Of a stretch of 64,000 nt of DNA, positions 36,013 to 46,019 are shown piece by piece. The position numbers were made by a program, and so were the translations under genes. Within the stretch, counting starts at the first letter, position 1. Each line of letters starts with the position of its first letter. The notes under the pieces were generated by a model. It was not told the origin of the DNA. It searched no databases and saw only the letters and a list, made by a program, of their open reading frames with translations. The stretch is from Dictyobacter kobayashii (GTDB lineage Bacteria; Chloroflexota; Ktedonobacteria; Ktedonobacterales; Ktedonobacteraceae). The stretch is taken from contig NZ_BIFS01000001.1 of the NCBI RefSeq assembly GCF_003967555.1, forward strand, positions 5,394,001 through 5,458,000, written 5' to 3'.

Positions 36013-36867
36013 TCAATAGACCTGTGCGTAGGCTCTCTCGGTCTGCGCCAGGGTTGCCAGTTTGGCCTCGGTATCTGGCGTGCATGATGTGAAGATGGCC
36101 AGCTTGAAGGTTGGAGCATCCTGATCAACCAGGGTTGTGCCGGAGAGCAGCAGGCTTCCAACGCGTGGATGGTTGAGCTCCTTCTGATGATGCGGATCAC
36201 AGGTCCACTGTATGTCGTGTTGCGCCCACCAGCGGCGAAATTCGGGGCTGGCCTGCTTCAGGTCGCTGATCAATTGCTCACACCAGGGCTCTCCGGCATG
36301 TTGATCGCTGACCGCGCGAAAGGACATGATGGCTCGCTGGGCTGCGGTTTCCCATTGCACCATGAGCTTATGTTGCTCAGGATGGGTGAAAATCTGCCAG
36401 ACGATATTGCGGTCCCGGCCCGACTGTTGGCTGAAGTCTCCGAAGACGCGGGCAGCACTGGCATTCCAGGCCACTATATTCAAATGCGCGTCCAGCAGAT
36501 AGGCCGGACTATTTCCGAGCGCATCCAGAACCATCTGGATGCTATGGGGTGGCTGGTCGGTCTCTGCCGGGACCGGCATCACGTCGCGCGCCAGGATATA
36601 GAGGTGGCGGCGCTCCGCTTCATCCAGTTGTAGGACCCGGCTCAGGCTTTCGAGTACCTGGTCTGAGACCGTGATTGCCCGGCCCTGCTCAAGCCAGGTA
36701 TACCAGGAGACGCCGATACCTGCCAATTGCGCGACCTCATCGCGCCTCAGTCCAGGCGTGCGCCTGCGGCCAACTATGGGTAGCCCCAACTGCTCGGGAC
36801 GCAGACGAGCACGCCGGGTCTTTAGAAAATCGGCGAGTTGTGCCCGCCTCTTCGTCTCGTCTATCAT
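36013..36867 (-). CDS. XRE-type regulator with MmyB-like ligand-binding domain
   Basis: A 284-residue regulator. The N-terminal helix-turn-helix appears in RRTPGLRRDEVAQLAGIGVS with WYTWLEQGR, the mark of this group. The C-terminal PAS-like MmyB domain begins VLDALGNSPAYLLDAHLNIV and WNASAARVFGDFSQ, and holds a fatty-acid-like ligand in known members. These regulators typically lie divergent from a short-chain dehydrogenase that they control. Here the divergent neighbour at 37107 is exactly such a gene, but internally deleted. Confidence 0.88.
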   Translation of the reverse strand: MIDETKRRAQLADFLKTRRARLRPEQLGLPIVGRRRTPGLRRDEVAQLAGIGVSWYTWLEQGRAITVSDQVLESLSRVLQLDEAERRHLYILARDVMPVPAETDQPPHSIQMVLDALGNSPAYLLDAHLNIVAWNASAARVFGDFSQQSGRDRNIVWQIFTHPEQHKLMVQWETAAQRAIMSFRAVSDQHAGEPWCEQLISDLKQASPEFRRWWAQHDIQWTCDPHHQKELNHPRVGSLLLSGTTLVDQDAPTFKLAIFTSCTPDTEAKLATLAQTERAYAQVY

Positions 36868-37106
36868 AAGTTGCTTCTTCTTTCTGGCGCAATGGTGCCG
36901 CTAAACTGTTACTTCTACACCTATGATAACCACACTCCTGGTTCCAATCATCCTTCGATTATACAATTCTACCGTACAAGATCCGGGTAGGAAGCGATCC
37001 GTTGCCAGCGTGCCTGCCGCGCGTTTTTGGCCTTAAGCTAATCCTGATATTAAGGATCGATTGGTTTGTTTCTAGTTTATTCTAATACTGGAAGGGAATA
37101 TATATC

Positions 37107-37255
37107 ATGTCGAAAGTCTGGTTGATTACTGGTAGTTCACGTGGCTTTGGGCGCAGTCTTGCTGAGGCTGTGCTGGTTTCGATGCCTCTTCGATCCAGGC
37201 CGAGCAGGCCGCAAACCATCAGGCGCTGCTCGACACTCTCCGAATGAAACTGTAA
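37107..37255 (+). pseudogene. Short-chain dehydrogenase remnant with internal deletion
   Basis: The gene begins well: MSKVWLITGSSRGFGRSLAE, the cofactor-binding start of an SDR of the kind controlled by MmyB-type regulators. After AVL the sequence jumps to a C-terminal-looking piece (DASSIQAEQAANHQALLDTL to the stop at 37253) in another frame. Roughly 200 or more codons including the YxxxK site are missing, so the enzyme cannot be active. The divergent XRE regulator at 36013 and the ABM gene behind it are intact. Confidence 0.75.
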
Positions 37256-37272
37256 GGAAAGGAACGAACCTC

Positions 37273-37608
37273 ATGACCCAGCAATCCACGCAGAATAATG
37301 TCGTTACACTGATCAATGTCTTCACTGTTGAGCCCGCAAATCAGCAACGGTTGGTTGAGTTACTCACCCGTGCAACGGAAGTCTCCGTGCGCTACGTGCC
37401 TGGCTTTGTTGCGGCGCGTCTCCATCGAAGTATCGACGGGACAAAAGTCACGATGTATGCTCAGTGGCGTAGCGCTGAAGATTATCAAGCTATGCGCCAG
37501 GACCCCGCTCCTCTTCCGTATCTTCAGGAGGCGCTAACTATAGCTACGTTCGAGCCAGGTATGTATGAAGTTGTCCAGACGTTCACACCGTCCGGAGCAC
37601 AGGCTTAA
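37273..37608 (+). CDS. Antibiotic biosynthesis monooxygenase (ABM) domain protein
   Basis: A 111-residue dimeric ferredoxin-like fold protein. The pattern VTLINVFTVEPANQQRLVEL, VPGFVAARLHRSIDGTKVTM, YAQWRSAEDYQAM fits the ABM family, which includes quinone-forming monooxygenases and haem-degrading enzymes as well as many of unknown role. ATG 37273 follows AAGGAAC. It lies 17 bases behind the SDR remnant and was probably its operon partner, under the same XRE regulator. Confidence 0.82.
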   Translation: MTQQSTQNNVVTLINVFTVEPANQQRLVELLTRATEVSVRYVPGFVAARLHRSIDGTKVTMYAQWRSAEDYQAMRQDPAPLPYLQEALTIATFEPGMYEVVQTFTPSGAQA

Positions 37609-37624
37609 CAACGAAAGCAGCGGA

Positions 37625-37682
37625 AAACAGGGATAGTATGCGGCCTCCCCGGCGCCGGGGAGGCCGCATACTATCCCTGTTT
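37625..37682. terminator. 58-bp perfect loopless palindrome between convergent genes
   Basis: Both 29-base arms (37625-37653 and 37654-37682) are exact inverse copies, centred on GGCGCC. It lies between the ABM gene and the convergent response regulator, 10-17 bases from each stop, with AAA at one end and TTT at the other. The most likely role is a shared two-way terminator. Confidence 0.75.
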
Positions 37683-37692
37683 GATATTTAGT

Positions 37693-38049
37693 TTAGTTTA
37701 TATATTTTTCTACTTTATTGACGAGATCCATCATTTCAAATGGTTTAGCAATAAAATCATCGGCCCCACTGCTTCTGGCTAGTTTTTGTGTATCTTTATT
37801 GGCTGAACATAAAATAATGGGGATATGCTTTGTGCTATGCTGGCTTTTCAAATACTGGCAAATGACTGCCCCATCCATACCAGACATCCAGATATCCAGC
37901 AGGAGTAGGTCGGGTAGATCCTCTTTCATGTCCTGGACCGTTTGCCCATCTCTTGTGGTCAGTACCTCATAGCCTGCATCTTCGAGTATCATTTGCATTG
38001 CTTCTAAAATACCTGTATCATCGTCTGCGATTAAAACTCTCTTCTTCAT
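37693..38049 (-). CDS. Single-domain response regulator (CheY-like)
   Basis: A 118-residue receiver domain without output domain. The acidic pocket is at VLIADDDTGI, the phosphorylated Asp in LLLLDIWMSGMDG, the Thr/Ser switch in ILCSANKD and the conserved Lys in FIAKPFEMMDLV. It lies 52 bases behind the PAS histidine kinase gene on the same strand, so it is most likely the kinase's phosphate acceptor. With no output domain, it must act through protein contacts or relay the phosphate further. Confidence 0.93.
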   Translation of the reverse strand: MKKRVLIADDDTGILEAMQMILEDAGYEVLTTRDGQTVQDMKEDLPDLLLLDIWMSGMDGAVICQYLKSQHSTKHIPIILCSANKDTQKLARSSGADDFIAKPFEMMDLVNKVEKYIN

Positions 38050-38101
38050 CGTTTATTGACTCCCGTATAAATATATTTAGCTGCTATGTTATTTTTTGTT
38101 G

Positions 38102-40063
38102 CTAAGCAGGTAAGCTAAAATAAAAAGTAGATCCTTTCCCCGGTTCACTCTCTACCCCGATTGATCCTTTTTGTCGCCTGATAATTTCTGCGGAGATATA
38201 TAAGCCAAGGCCAATGCCTGGTATGGTCTCGTTCCCACTTACCCGATAGAAGCGCTCAAAAACCTGTTGTAGTCTTTCTGGTGGTATACCCACGCCGAAG
38301 TCTTGCACACTCAGCGTCACCTGCTCATTCGCATAACTGCTTTTAACTATAATTGTATCTGAGTGGGGGGAATATTTAATAGCATTTGTCAAGAAATTAA
38401 TGATGACTTGCTCTATGCGATCCTTATCGCCATGGACAGTTTTTTGGGTCTTGCCTTGTATTTCTATATTATGTTTATTCGTTGTGCGCTGTATCTCCTC
38501 AACTACGTTCGTAACCAGTTCATCAAAGGAAAAGAAATCTTCGTTGAATTGCAGCTTTCCGCCCTCGATCTTCGTCACATCGAGTAGATCGCCGATCAGT
38601 GCGGTCAACTTATTTATTTGTGCATCCATTTTACCCAGCAGGACCGTTGCTTTTTCGTCGCCGGCCCGCGCGAAGCGATTTTGTAGCACCTGGGTAAAGG
38701 CTTTGATGCTGGTAACAGGTGTTTTTAGCTCATGGCTGACAATGCCCATAAAGTCGTCTTTTTGGCTCTCAAATTGCTTACGACTGGTAATATCGCGTGT
38801 CGAACCAGCCACGAGCACAACGTTCTTATCGTTATCGAAGATTGGCACGAAGATATACTCATAGTATCCCATGATTCCCGTTGGACTGGTATAGGATGCT
38901 TCATCGATGACAATGTCGCCTGTAGTCACAACCTGTTTTATTTGTGTATGAAGTAGCGTTGCCAGCTCTTCTGGATATGGCAGTTCGTGGAAGGTCTTCC
39001 CAATAATCTCATCCAGCGTCAGGCCTAATAAATTTAGTAGTGAATTATTAGAGTAGGTAAATCTTCCCGATGTATCAAAGGTGTACACAAAATCTTTAAG
39101 CGCGGTGAGGGTAACATCAAATGCTTGCGCCTGTTGCTCGACCTGGAGTGCAAGCTGCTCAACTTTTTGTCGTGCCACGACCTGGTCTGTGACATCGTAG
39201 CCATGGGCGATGATACCGGTCCAACTATTTTTTCCGTCCTTCAAGGGTTCGTAGACAAAGTTCAAATAGTGCTCTTCAACAGGCCCATCCGGGACCTGTT
39301 GCAAGTCAATTTTCATCTCGGTTCCAATAAACGGTTGCCCGGTGGCCAGTACAGTATCTAGCAGCTCGATATAGCCTTGATCTTTGACCTCTGGAAGTGC
39401 TTCGAGGACGGATTTGTTGATAATATCGCGGTGTCCAACCAGCTGGTAGTAGGCCTTGTTTACCATTTCAAAGACATGGTTTTTCCCACGCAATAAGGCC
39501 ATAAATGCGGGTGCGCGCTCAAAGATATCAGCCAATTTGCGCTTTTCCGCCTTCAACTCTTGCAGCAGAGCCTCTTGCTCTTCTTCATGCCTCTTTTTTT
39601 CAGTTAAATCCCGGACAATCCCGGTAAAGCCGCGTACATTCCCCTCCTCGTCCGTGAGAGGAAATACCAGCGCGCTGGCCCAGAACCTGCTCCCATCGTG
39701 TCTCACATGCCAGCGTTCGCTTTTTTCTTTCCCATTTTTTAGTGCGATCTGCAGCTCTTGCTCAAGCGTTTTTTCTTGCTGGTCCTCTCTATCAAAGAGT
39801 ATTGCTGCATTCTGGCCTATAATTTCATTTTCAAGATAACCAAAAATATATTCTGCATTAGCATTCCACGAACTTATATATCCATCCTTGTCCGTGGTAA
39901 AGATGGCGTAATCTTCCAGGCTATTTATAATCTGGTGAAAGAAAGGATCGCTCACACGAAAACTTTCATGCTGCTGAGCGTGTGTCTTTGAATGAGGTAA
40001 GCAGGAATCATATGTGCCTGTTGCTGCAGGTTGTTTTTCTTGTGGCGAACCATCTTGAACCAT
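38102..40063 (-). CDS. PAS-domain sensor histidine kinase
   Basis: A 653-residue cytoplasmic sensor kinase without membrane segments. Three PAS domains precede the kinase: around residues 45-160 (DYAIFTTDKDGYISSWNANA, ending GIVRDLTEKKR), 185-300 (FERAPAFMALLRGKNHVFEM) and 320-435 (VYTFDTSGRFTYSNNSLLNL). Then HisKA with the phosphorylated His in GIVSHELKTPVTSIKAF, and HATPase_c with NFLTNAIKYSP, DFGVGIPPE and GIGLGLYISAEII. It is paired with the single-domain response regulator behind it. The signal is unknown; cytosolic redox or a small ligand is possible for PAS domains. Confidence 0.93.
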   Translation of the reverse strand: MVQDGSPQEKQPAATGTYDSCLPHSKTHAQQHESFRVSDPFFHQIINSLEDYAIFTTDKDGYISSWNANAEYIFGYLENEIIGQNAAILFDREDQQEKTLEQELQIALKNGKEKSERWHVRHDGSRFWASALVFPLTDEEGNVRGFTGIVRDLTEKKRHEEEQEALLQELKAEKRKLADIFERAPAFMALLRGKNHVFEMVNKAYYQLVGHRDIINKSVLEALPEVKDQGYIELLDTVLATGQPFIGTEMKIDLQQVPDGPVEEHYLNFVYEPLKDGKNSWTGIIAHGYDVTDQVVARQKVEQLALQVEQQAQAFDVTLTALKDFVYTFDTSGRFTYSNNSLLNLLGLTLDEIIGKTFHELPYPEELATLLHTQIKQVVTTGDIVIDEASYTSPTGIMGYYEYIFVPIFDNDKNVVLVAGSTRDITSRKQFESQKDDFMGIVSHELKTPVTSIKAFTQVLQNRFARAGDEKATVLLGKMDAQINKLTALIGDLLDVTKIEGGKLQFNEDFFSFDELVTNVVEEIQRTTNKHNIEIQGKTQKTVHGDKDRIEQVIINFLTNAIKYSPHSDTIIVKSSYANEQVTLSVQDFGVGIPPERLQQVFERFYRVSGNETIPGIGLGLYISAEIIRRQKGSIGVESEPGKGSTFYFSLPA

Positions 40064-40594
40064 TTTAGTAGCTCTTCCTTTATAAAATTAATCTCTGCGC
40101 AGTTTAATTGTTGCCGCGCCACTTTTTTCAGGTGATTGTTTCATGTCCTATAGATTTCTCTTCATTTGCCTTCTTGTTTGCCCTCTTCTATTTTTCGAAT
40201 ACCTATTGAAGGATTTTTATCTATGATTGATATAACTTTGAGATGGTTAAACATATATTCGCCGGGTGGAGAGCGTGGATCTCCTCCCTTATATTGAACG
40301 AACGTGCGCGTCCGCTTTTTTTGGAGTCATGCGGCTAGCTGCTAGGTGTTGGTAAGCGCAATAACCTGTGTCCTTTGCATGGACATCCGGGCCATTACCA
40401 GGTAGCGATAGCTCTATTTCTTCGAAAGGGGGAATTGCTCTACCTGTAACTACTATAGCCAAGCTGATGAGTCAAGTCAAGTAAAACAATAGGGGATAGG
40501 AGAACCATGAAGCATCTTCTCCCGCTGTGTGTTCTCTTCCCCCTGCACCGAAGAATATCTTATAGCCGTTCTTTAAATTAATAAAAAAGCAAGG
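40064..40594. other. Intergenic region, possible very small ORF
   Basis: About 530 bases without a clear gene. At 40507-40581 a 24-residue frame (MKHLLPLCVLFPLHRRISYS and four more residues) is preceded by TAGGAGAACC, a good ribosome site, so a tiny peptide or leader is possible. A T run after GCGCGTCCGC near 40310 hints at a terminator. Nothing else is evident. Confidence 0.25.
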
Positions 40595-40918
40595 CTATTC
40601 TTTCTTCTCTGGCTGCTTATTGATCTCTAGCCAGCCACTGACCAGCTTTGAGGCTTCTTCCTTCTCGATCCGGGCGCGCCCTTTTTTATCGGAGAGTGAC
40701 CAATCGATTAAGCGATACGAACCTCCCAGCACTAAGACTAATCCTATAAACAATGCCAGCACAAACAGGATGCGCCAGAGGGCGGCGTTATAAGCAATGG
40801 CCAGCAAGCCAAAGAGGAGGGCCAGCCCAAAACTGGCTACTGTGATTCCCAGTACGATGTAGTTCTGCTTACCGGGTACTATTCCCATCGTAAAAAGGAT
40901 GCGTTGCAACTTGTTCAT
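40595..40918 (-). CDS. Small membrane protein with two helices (107 aa)
   Basis: A 107-residue protein: a short cytoplasmic head MNKLQRILFTMGIVPGKQN, two adjoining membrane helices (about residues 20-42 and 47-68) with a tight turn, and a charged cytoplasmic tail (DKKGRARIEKEEASKLVSGW, then KQPEKKE). No family is recognised. ATG 40918 is preceded by AAAGGATT. It is monocistronic. Confidence 0.65.
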   Translation of the reverse strand: MNKLQRILFTMGIVPGKQNYIVLGITVASFGLALLFGLLAIAYNAALWRILFVLALFIGLVLVLGGSYRLIDWSLSDKKGRARIEKEEASKLVSGWLEINKQPEKKE

Positions 40919-41346
40919 GGGCGAATCCTTTCGCGTTGTAGCTCATTTTTATAACAATATGCTAATTATATAATGACATATTGTTATCTGCTTTTCAATG
41001 CAATGCTCCTGTTTCTCATTTTCCATCGTTAAATTCTCTGTGAGGAGGTTTGAGCATCTCTGAGACGCTAAACTTGTTTGCCAAATAATTGTCTGTTTTG
41101 GATCAAGTTTGGATCAACTTTTCACTTTTCGGTGACCGCTCTTTTCTCCTATACTTACGGCATACAGATCTGTAGCCAGTTGGGTGGGATCGGGCTACAG
41201 CCGCTATGCACGAAGCGCACAGGGATGGGCGCAAGTGTGGGGGTGTTTGTGCGCTGCGCTGCATACGGTGGTTCTCCTGGGGAAGAGAGATCTATGGTTC
41301 TCAAAAAGGTGGAGAACAGAGGCAAATGGTGGCAAGGAGTTAACAT
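40919..41346 (+). other. Long leader region before the GNAT gene
   Basis: About 430 bases. It contains a short direct repeat (TTTGGATCAA at about 41097 and 41107) and a stretch near 41180-41290 with several small complementary segments, which could fold as an mRNA leader. I cannot match it to a known riboswitch, and see no gene. Confidence 0.25.
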
Positions 41347-41955
41347 ATGTCTGTTGCTTCAGTAAATTTGATAAATCAACATGGCATGGCTGATATTCAG
41401 AAGGTCTCCTGGGTTGTGCGGGCCGCAACCAACTCTGTAGAAGATCAACAATATCTGACCTGTATGTGTTATGTGTCGGCTTTTCCGATGCGGCCTTACC
41501 CTGTTTATCGTCGCGGCGAACGGGTAATAGAGCGTTTACCTCAGGTGTATCCCTGGCGCTGTGAGTGGGGGCGCCCGGGCGATAGCGCGTTCCTTGCCGT
41601 TGATAGCGTCACACAGAAGCGGCTCGGGGCGGTCTGGTGTCGTCTTTTTTCTTCTAGCTATGATTTTGTTCCAGGTTTCTATGATAGCAATGTTCCAATT
41701 ATGGCGATTGCTGTAGACGCGGCTTATCGGGAGCATGGGATTGGTGGCTTATTGCTGCGTGTGCTGAAACAGACCGTCTATCAACAGGGATATACGGCCC
41801 TCAGCCTTGCGGTTACTGAAAAAAACCTCGCGAAATTGCTCTATGAGCGGCATGGATTTAAGGTTCTTAGCGAGCAGTCCAGTCCTGGCTTGATTACTAT
41901 GTCTGTCGATCTAACTATTCCGCCGCACAGCCAACCGCCACTCTACTTTTTTTAG
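41347..41955 (+). CDS. GNAT family N-acetyltransferase
   Basis: A 202-residue acetyltransferase that moves an acetyl group from acetyl-CoA to an amine. The acetyl-CoA block is MAIAVDAAYREHGIGGLLLR (R/Q-x-x-G-x-G/A type: R-E-H-G-I-G-G), followed by the helix VLKQTVYQQGYTALSLAVTE and the closing NLAKLLYERHGFKVLSEQ. The N-terminal part, with DQQYLTCMCYVSAFPMRPYP, is less conserved and defines substrate. ATG 41347 follows AAGGAG. The substrate is unknown. Confidence 0.88.
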   Translation: MSVASVNLINQHGMADIQKVSWVVRAATNSVEDQQYLTCMCYVSAFPMRPYPVYRRGERVIERLPQVYPWRCEWGRPGDSAFLAVDSVTQKRLGAVWCRLFSSSYDFVPGFYDSNVPIMAIAVDAAYREHGIGGLLLRVLKQTVYQQGYTALSLAVTEKNLAKLLYERHGFKVLSEQSSPGLITMSVDLTIPPHSQPPLYFF

Positions 41956-42175
41956 CTCTGCATCTATCCGACCTTTTTATGGTATAAAAGGAGAAGCGAA
42001 CTGCATACTTAAAAAAGAGCATTCCCAAAGCGGATGCGACTTCAATATATCTATGAGTACTTTTTGTCTTAAAAGAAACTAATGCATATGCTATAATCAG
42101 GATGCGGTAAGTGTTATTGGATGATAACAAGCATCCTGTTATCATGTTTTTAAATAGCATTATGTAAAGAATAAA

Positions 42176-44717
42176 ATGACGTCTAAGACAAATAAAGACT
42201 CTGTACATTCTCTGGCTTCACTGAAGCTTTTTCATGATCTGGTCACGACCGCTCGCCGCAGGACTGGCCGCTTGCAAAAGGAACTGGCGGATGCCCTGAG
42301 CATTGATGCGCAGGTGCTGAGCCGCAAGCTGCATGGGGCCAGGAAGTCTTTTCCAACCCATGCCGAGGTGAAGCAAATTGTGAAGGTATTGGCGGATTGG
42401 GAGGCCATTACTACACGGGCTGAGGCTGTCCAGCTCCTTAGTGTGATGGGCTTAAAGGCGGAGAGTTTCTCTGAACAGGATTGGGTGTCTGCGCCACTAA
42501 ATAAGCTTGAGCTTGCCCCGGCCCAGATGAGTCCATCCAGTACCGTGCCTGCCTTGCCATTGGTTGCGCAGGCCGTTCCTCTTTTGCCAGGCCCTACCAC
42601 CGCCTTGATCGGACGTGAATATCAGGTAGAGCTGTTGCTGAATCAGCTGCAGCAGGACTCCGTGCGCCTCCTGACGCTCTTTGGGATGGGTGGAGTTGGG
42701 AAGACCCGGTTGGCATTGGAGGTGGCGCACGCGGTCCAGCCCGCTTTTGCCGATGGCGTCTTCTTTATCTCCCTGCTCTCCCTACGCGAGGCTGCCCTTA
42801 TTCCTTCAACGCTGGTGCAGACGTTGCAGCTCAATGATCCGGTCGCAGAGAGGAGCACGGATAAGCAGGGTCCTTTTTCGCATGAAGAGGTGCTCAAAAA
42901 TTTTCTGCGCCACAAACAATTGCTCCTGGTATTTGATAATGTGGAACAAATTCCAGATATCGCCCCTTTTATTAGCAACCTGCTACAAAGTGCTCAGACG
43001 ATTAAGATCATGGTCACCAGCCGGGTCTTGCTGCACCTGTATGGGGAATATGAGTTTGACGTTCCACCGCTGACCATCTGTACCTCTGATCAAGTAACCA
43101 ACCCAGCTGCGTTTGAGCAGTTTGCCGCTATCCGCCTCTTTATTGAGCGGGCCCAGGCGGTCAACCCTGCCTTTCGCATGACACAACATAATGCCGAGAC
43201 CATCTCGCGTATTTGTACGCGCCTGGATGGGCTTCCCCTGGCCATCGAGCTGGCGGCTGCGCGCTCTAAAGTGTTGCCGCTGTCCAAAATCTTACAATGG
43301 CTGACGGATGGGACAGGTCAGACCTTTCTGCGCTCTACCGCGCATAATATGTTGCAGCGCCACCAGACCCTGCAGGCAACGCTGGATTGGAGCTATGAGC
43401 TGCTGCCTCCCTCGTATCAGGCTCTCTTCCGCCACTATGGCGTCTTCGTCGGTGGTTGGACCCTGGAGGCGGCGCAGGCGATCGTGTTGCCTGACAACCA
43501 GCCAGTGGACCTCGCTGACGTACTTGAGCAGATGGAGTTCCTGATCGACCAGAGCCTGGTGAAACGGATGCGGCTGGATGAGATGTCCTCTGAGGAGAAT
43601 ACGGAGCCACGTTTTCATCTCTTAGAGACGATTCGTGAATATGCGCTGGGACAACTGGATGCGGCTGGCGAGCGGGCGCATGTGCAGCGGCGGCATGCCA
43701 GCTATTACCTGGACCTTGTCGAGCGCAACGAGTCCCGTTTATCTGGCCCTGAGCAGCTTGCGGCGATGGCGTTATTCTTTCACGAACAGGGGAATCTACG
43801 GGCCGCACTGGCCTGGGCTACCGAGCACGACGAGAACGAGATCGCTTTGCGCATAAGTAGTGCCCTGGGACGGTTCTGGGAGGCACGTATGCAGTTTCAT
43901 GAAGCTATGCGCTGGATTGATGTTGTGTTCAATATGCACGCGGATTCAGCGTTAACCGCTCGGGCCAAGCTGCATATGGGAGCTGCTCGCCTGGCCCTGT
44001 GGGAGATTGGCTATGGGCGTGCCCGCGAACTGGCCCAGGAAGCCCTGACGCTCTATGATAAGGCTGGCAATCGGGCTGGCAGAACGTGGGCCCTGTTCCA
44101 GATTGGTGATAGCTGGCTGATGCAAGGTGACTATAGATCGGCGAGCCCCTATCTGGAGGAATGTTTACGGCTCCTTCATGAGCAGGAGGATTGGCGCAAC
44201 TATGCCTTTACCTTGAGCCGGTTGGGGGCCCTGGCGACCCTGCAGGGCAATATTCGGCAGGCGCGCCTCTGGCTGAGTGAAGCCATGCAACTGCTACGTG
44301 AATATAATGAGCCCGGCGTACTTATTATTACGCTGGTTACCTGGGGATACTCGCTTTTGTCCAGGGGAAATGGGGTCGAGCTGCTCTTATCTGCGTGAGG
44401 GCATGGTGCTGGCGCGCCAGACCGGCAATCACTACATGCTGGCCGCCGACCTGTTGGCCTTTGGCTGCGTCCTGGGCCGCATGCACGGGCCATCCTACAC
44501 CGCCCACATCTGCAGCGCCGCTGAAGCGCTCTATGAGAGCCTGAACTCTACCGTCCCGGCCGCCTACCGCTCAATTTATGACGCCAATCGTAGCCGAATG
44601 CAGTCCCAGGTCGAAAAGGCAACCTGGGAAATATGGTGGGCCGAAGGTAAAGCCCTCACCCTGGACGAAACCTGCACGCTTGCCACTTCCGCCAGCGAAA
44701 TGATGTACCGTCAATAA
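42176..44717 (+). CDS. STAND ATPase regulator: HTH - NB-ARC-like NTPase - TPR, frameshifted
   Basis: An 846-residue signal-transduction ATPase. An N-terminal XRE-like DNA-binding region (GRLQKELADALSIDAQVLSR) leads to a linker and the STAND core: TALIGREYQVELLLNQL, Walker A LFGMGGVGKTRLALE, Walker B LLLVFDNVEQI, sensor MVTSRVLLHLYGE and LDGLPLAIELAAAR. Winged-helix and TPR-like repeats follow (ALTLYDKAGNRAGRTWALFQ, LRLLHEQEDWRNYAFTLSRL). Near 44370 the frame shifts in a G run and the last ~110 residues continue in the next frame. This is the only break that looks like a base gain. Ligand and target genes are unknown. Confidence 0.85.
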
Positions 44718-44782
44718 CGAAAAGCCAGGATTGGCCGAGAGCAAGAAGCAAGGGCTCTTTGCCAATCCCGCTGTATCAAGGG

Positions 44783-45619
44783 TTAGGACTGCTTCTGGTT
44801 ATAGTGGTCCAGGGCCTGTTGCAGGAAGGCCCATTCCTCGGAACTATAACTATAGGCACCCATTGGTCGCTCGCCCTGGGGAAGCTGGTCGTGGTTCTTC
44901 CACCATTGCTTGAGGCCGGTGCTTACATCGGCGTCGCCACGCGTGAACTGGCCGATCAACTCGCTATGCTGACGAGCCAGGGCCTGTGCATCAGGACCCG
45001 TGGGGTCGGCGCCCTCGGCCACCAGGCGGCGTAGCTCTGTGTATACAGCGCTCCACTGCTGGTTGGCGCGTTGCTGATCCTGCTCGGTCCAGTTCTGGCC
45101 CCACGCAGCGATTTTCTGGGCCGCCTCTGGACTGTAGGATTTCTGCGAGATTTCTGCCATCTTTTGCTGCTGCTCAGGGGTCAGGTAATTGTTGACCCAA
45201 TCTTTATTTTGTTCCATTTGCATCACCTGGATCACATTGACGAGGGCTTCCCAGTTGCCCTGTTCGTCATGTAGCAGCGTCTCCGCTTTCTCGATTGCCT
45301 GGATGACCGCTTCCAGTTGTTTACGCTTCTCGCGCATCATTGCCTTCTGCGTCGCCAGCGTCTCCTGCAACCGCTCCGGATCCGTTTGCAGGCACACCTT
45401 AATCTCATCCAATGAGAACCCCAGAAACTTCAAGGCCAGAATCTGCTGCAGGCTCCCCAGATCCTCATCCGAATAGAGCCGATGACCCGCCTGCGTATAG
45501 CCTGAAGGCGAGAGCAGGCCCACCTTATCATAAAACCGCAACGTCCGCGCAGTCACCGCGGCCTTCTGCGCAAACTGACTGGTCGTATACTGTCCTGGCT
45601 GGTGCTGCTGTTGATCCAA
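44783..45619 (-). CDS. MerR family regulator with TipAS ligand-binding domain
   Basis: A 278-residue regulator. The MerR head: YTTSQFAQKAAVTARTLRFY, DKVGLLSPSGYTQAGHRLYS, QQILALKFLGFSLDEIKVCL, followed by the dimerisation helix with KRKQLEAVIQAIEKAETLL. The C-terminal TipAS domain (MAEISQKSYSPEAAQKIAAW onwards) traps multidrug-type ligands in known members. No metal-binding cysteine pattern is present, which also argues for an organic ligand. Its promoter (45642-45672) has the 19-base spacer with central dyad characteristic of MerR control, so it activates its own gene. Confidence 0.9.
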   Translation of the reverse strand: MDQQQHQPGQYTTSQFAQKAAVTARTLRFYDKVGLLSPSGYTQAGHRLYSDEDLGSLQQILALKFLGFSLDEIKVCLQTDPERLQETLATQKAMMREKRKQLEAVIQAIEKAETLLHDEQGNWEALVNVIQVMQMEQNKDWVNNYLTPEQQQKMAEISQKSYSPEAAQKIAAWGQNWTEQDQQRANQQWSAVYTELRRLVAEGADPTGPDAQALARQHSELIGQFTRGDADVSTGLKQWWKNHDQLPQGERPMGAYSYSSEEWAFLQQALDHYNQKQS

Positions 45620-45641
45620 GTGCTTCCTCCTTTCAATTGGC

Positions 45642-45672
45642 AGTATAAAGTATGACGTTACGTCATACGCAA
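45642..45672 (-). promoter_or_regulatory. MerR-type promoter with 19-base spacer and dyad
   Basis: On the minus strand: -35 TTGCGT (45672-45667), a 19-base spacer and -10 TATACT (45647-45642). The spacer region holds a perfect dyad, GTATGACGT-A-ACGTCATAC (45650-45668). Over-long spacers twisted into shape by the regulator are the rule for MerR-family targets. Confidence 0.8.
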
Positions 45673-45848
45673 GCCCTTATCCCACCAATTTTTGGCCTGC
45701 CTGAATTCTTATAATGATCAGGGTCTTCAATTGAAGGAACGCAGCAATAACTTATTGCTGCCTATCAATATTCAAGCAATGAGCGTATATTTAAATATAA
45801 TAACAATTTAAATGCGTTGGGTATTAACATAATGAAGGAAGGTCAGGG

Positions 45849-46004
45849 ATGGAACCAGGATCAAAACCGCCAGTTACTGTTTATCTAGTTTACGCCCAGA
45901 AGGATGAGGCGCTTAAACAAGAATTCGAAGACTATCTTGCTATTATGCAACAGAATCAGCTTATCGTGGGCTGGATAGAGCGCCAGATCCAGAATGCTTT
46001 ATGA
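45849..46004 (+). pseudogene. Truncated TIR-domain protein (51 aa)
   Basis: ATG 45849 opens a frame reading VTVYLVYAQKDEALKQEFED then YLAIMQQNQLIVGWIERQIQ, the beta-A, alpha-A and BB-loop region of a TIR domain (compare F-I-S-Y-S-x-x-D, L-x-x-L, G-x-I-x-x-W-x-D-R-x-I). It ends at a TGA at 46002 with the rest of the TIR fold, including the catalytic-Glu region, missing. A MITE-like element begins 15 bases further on. The remnant probably marks a lost TIR effector gene. Confidence 0.6.
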
Positions 46005-46019
46005 GGATGAATACAGCAA

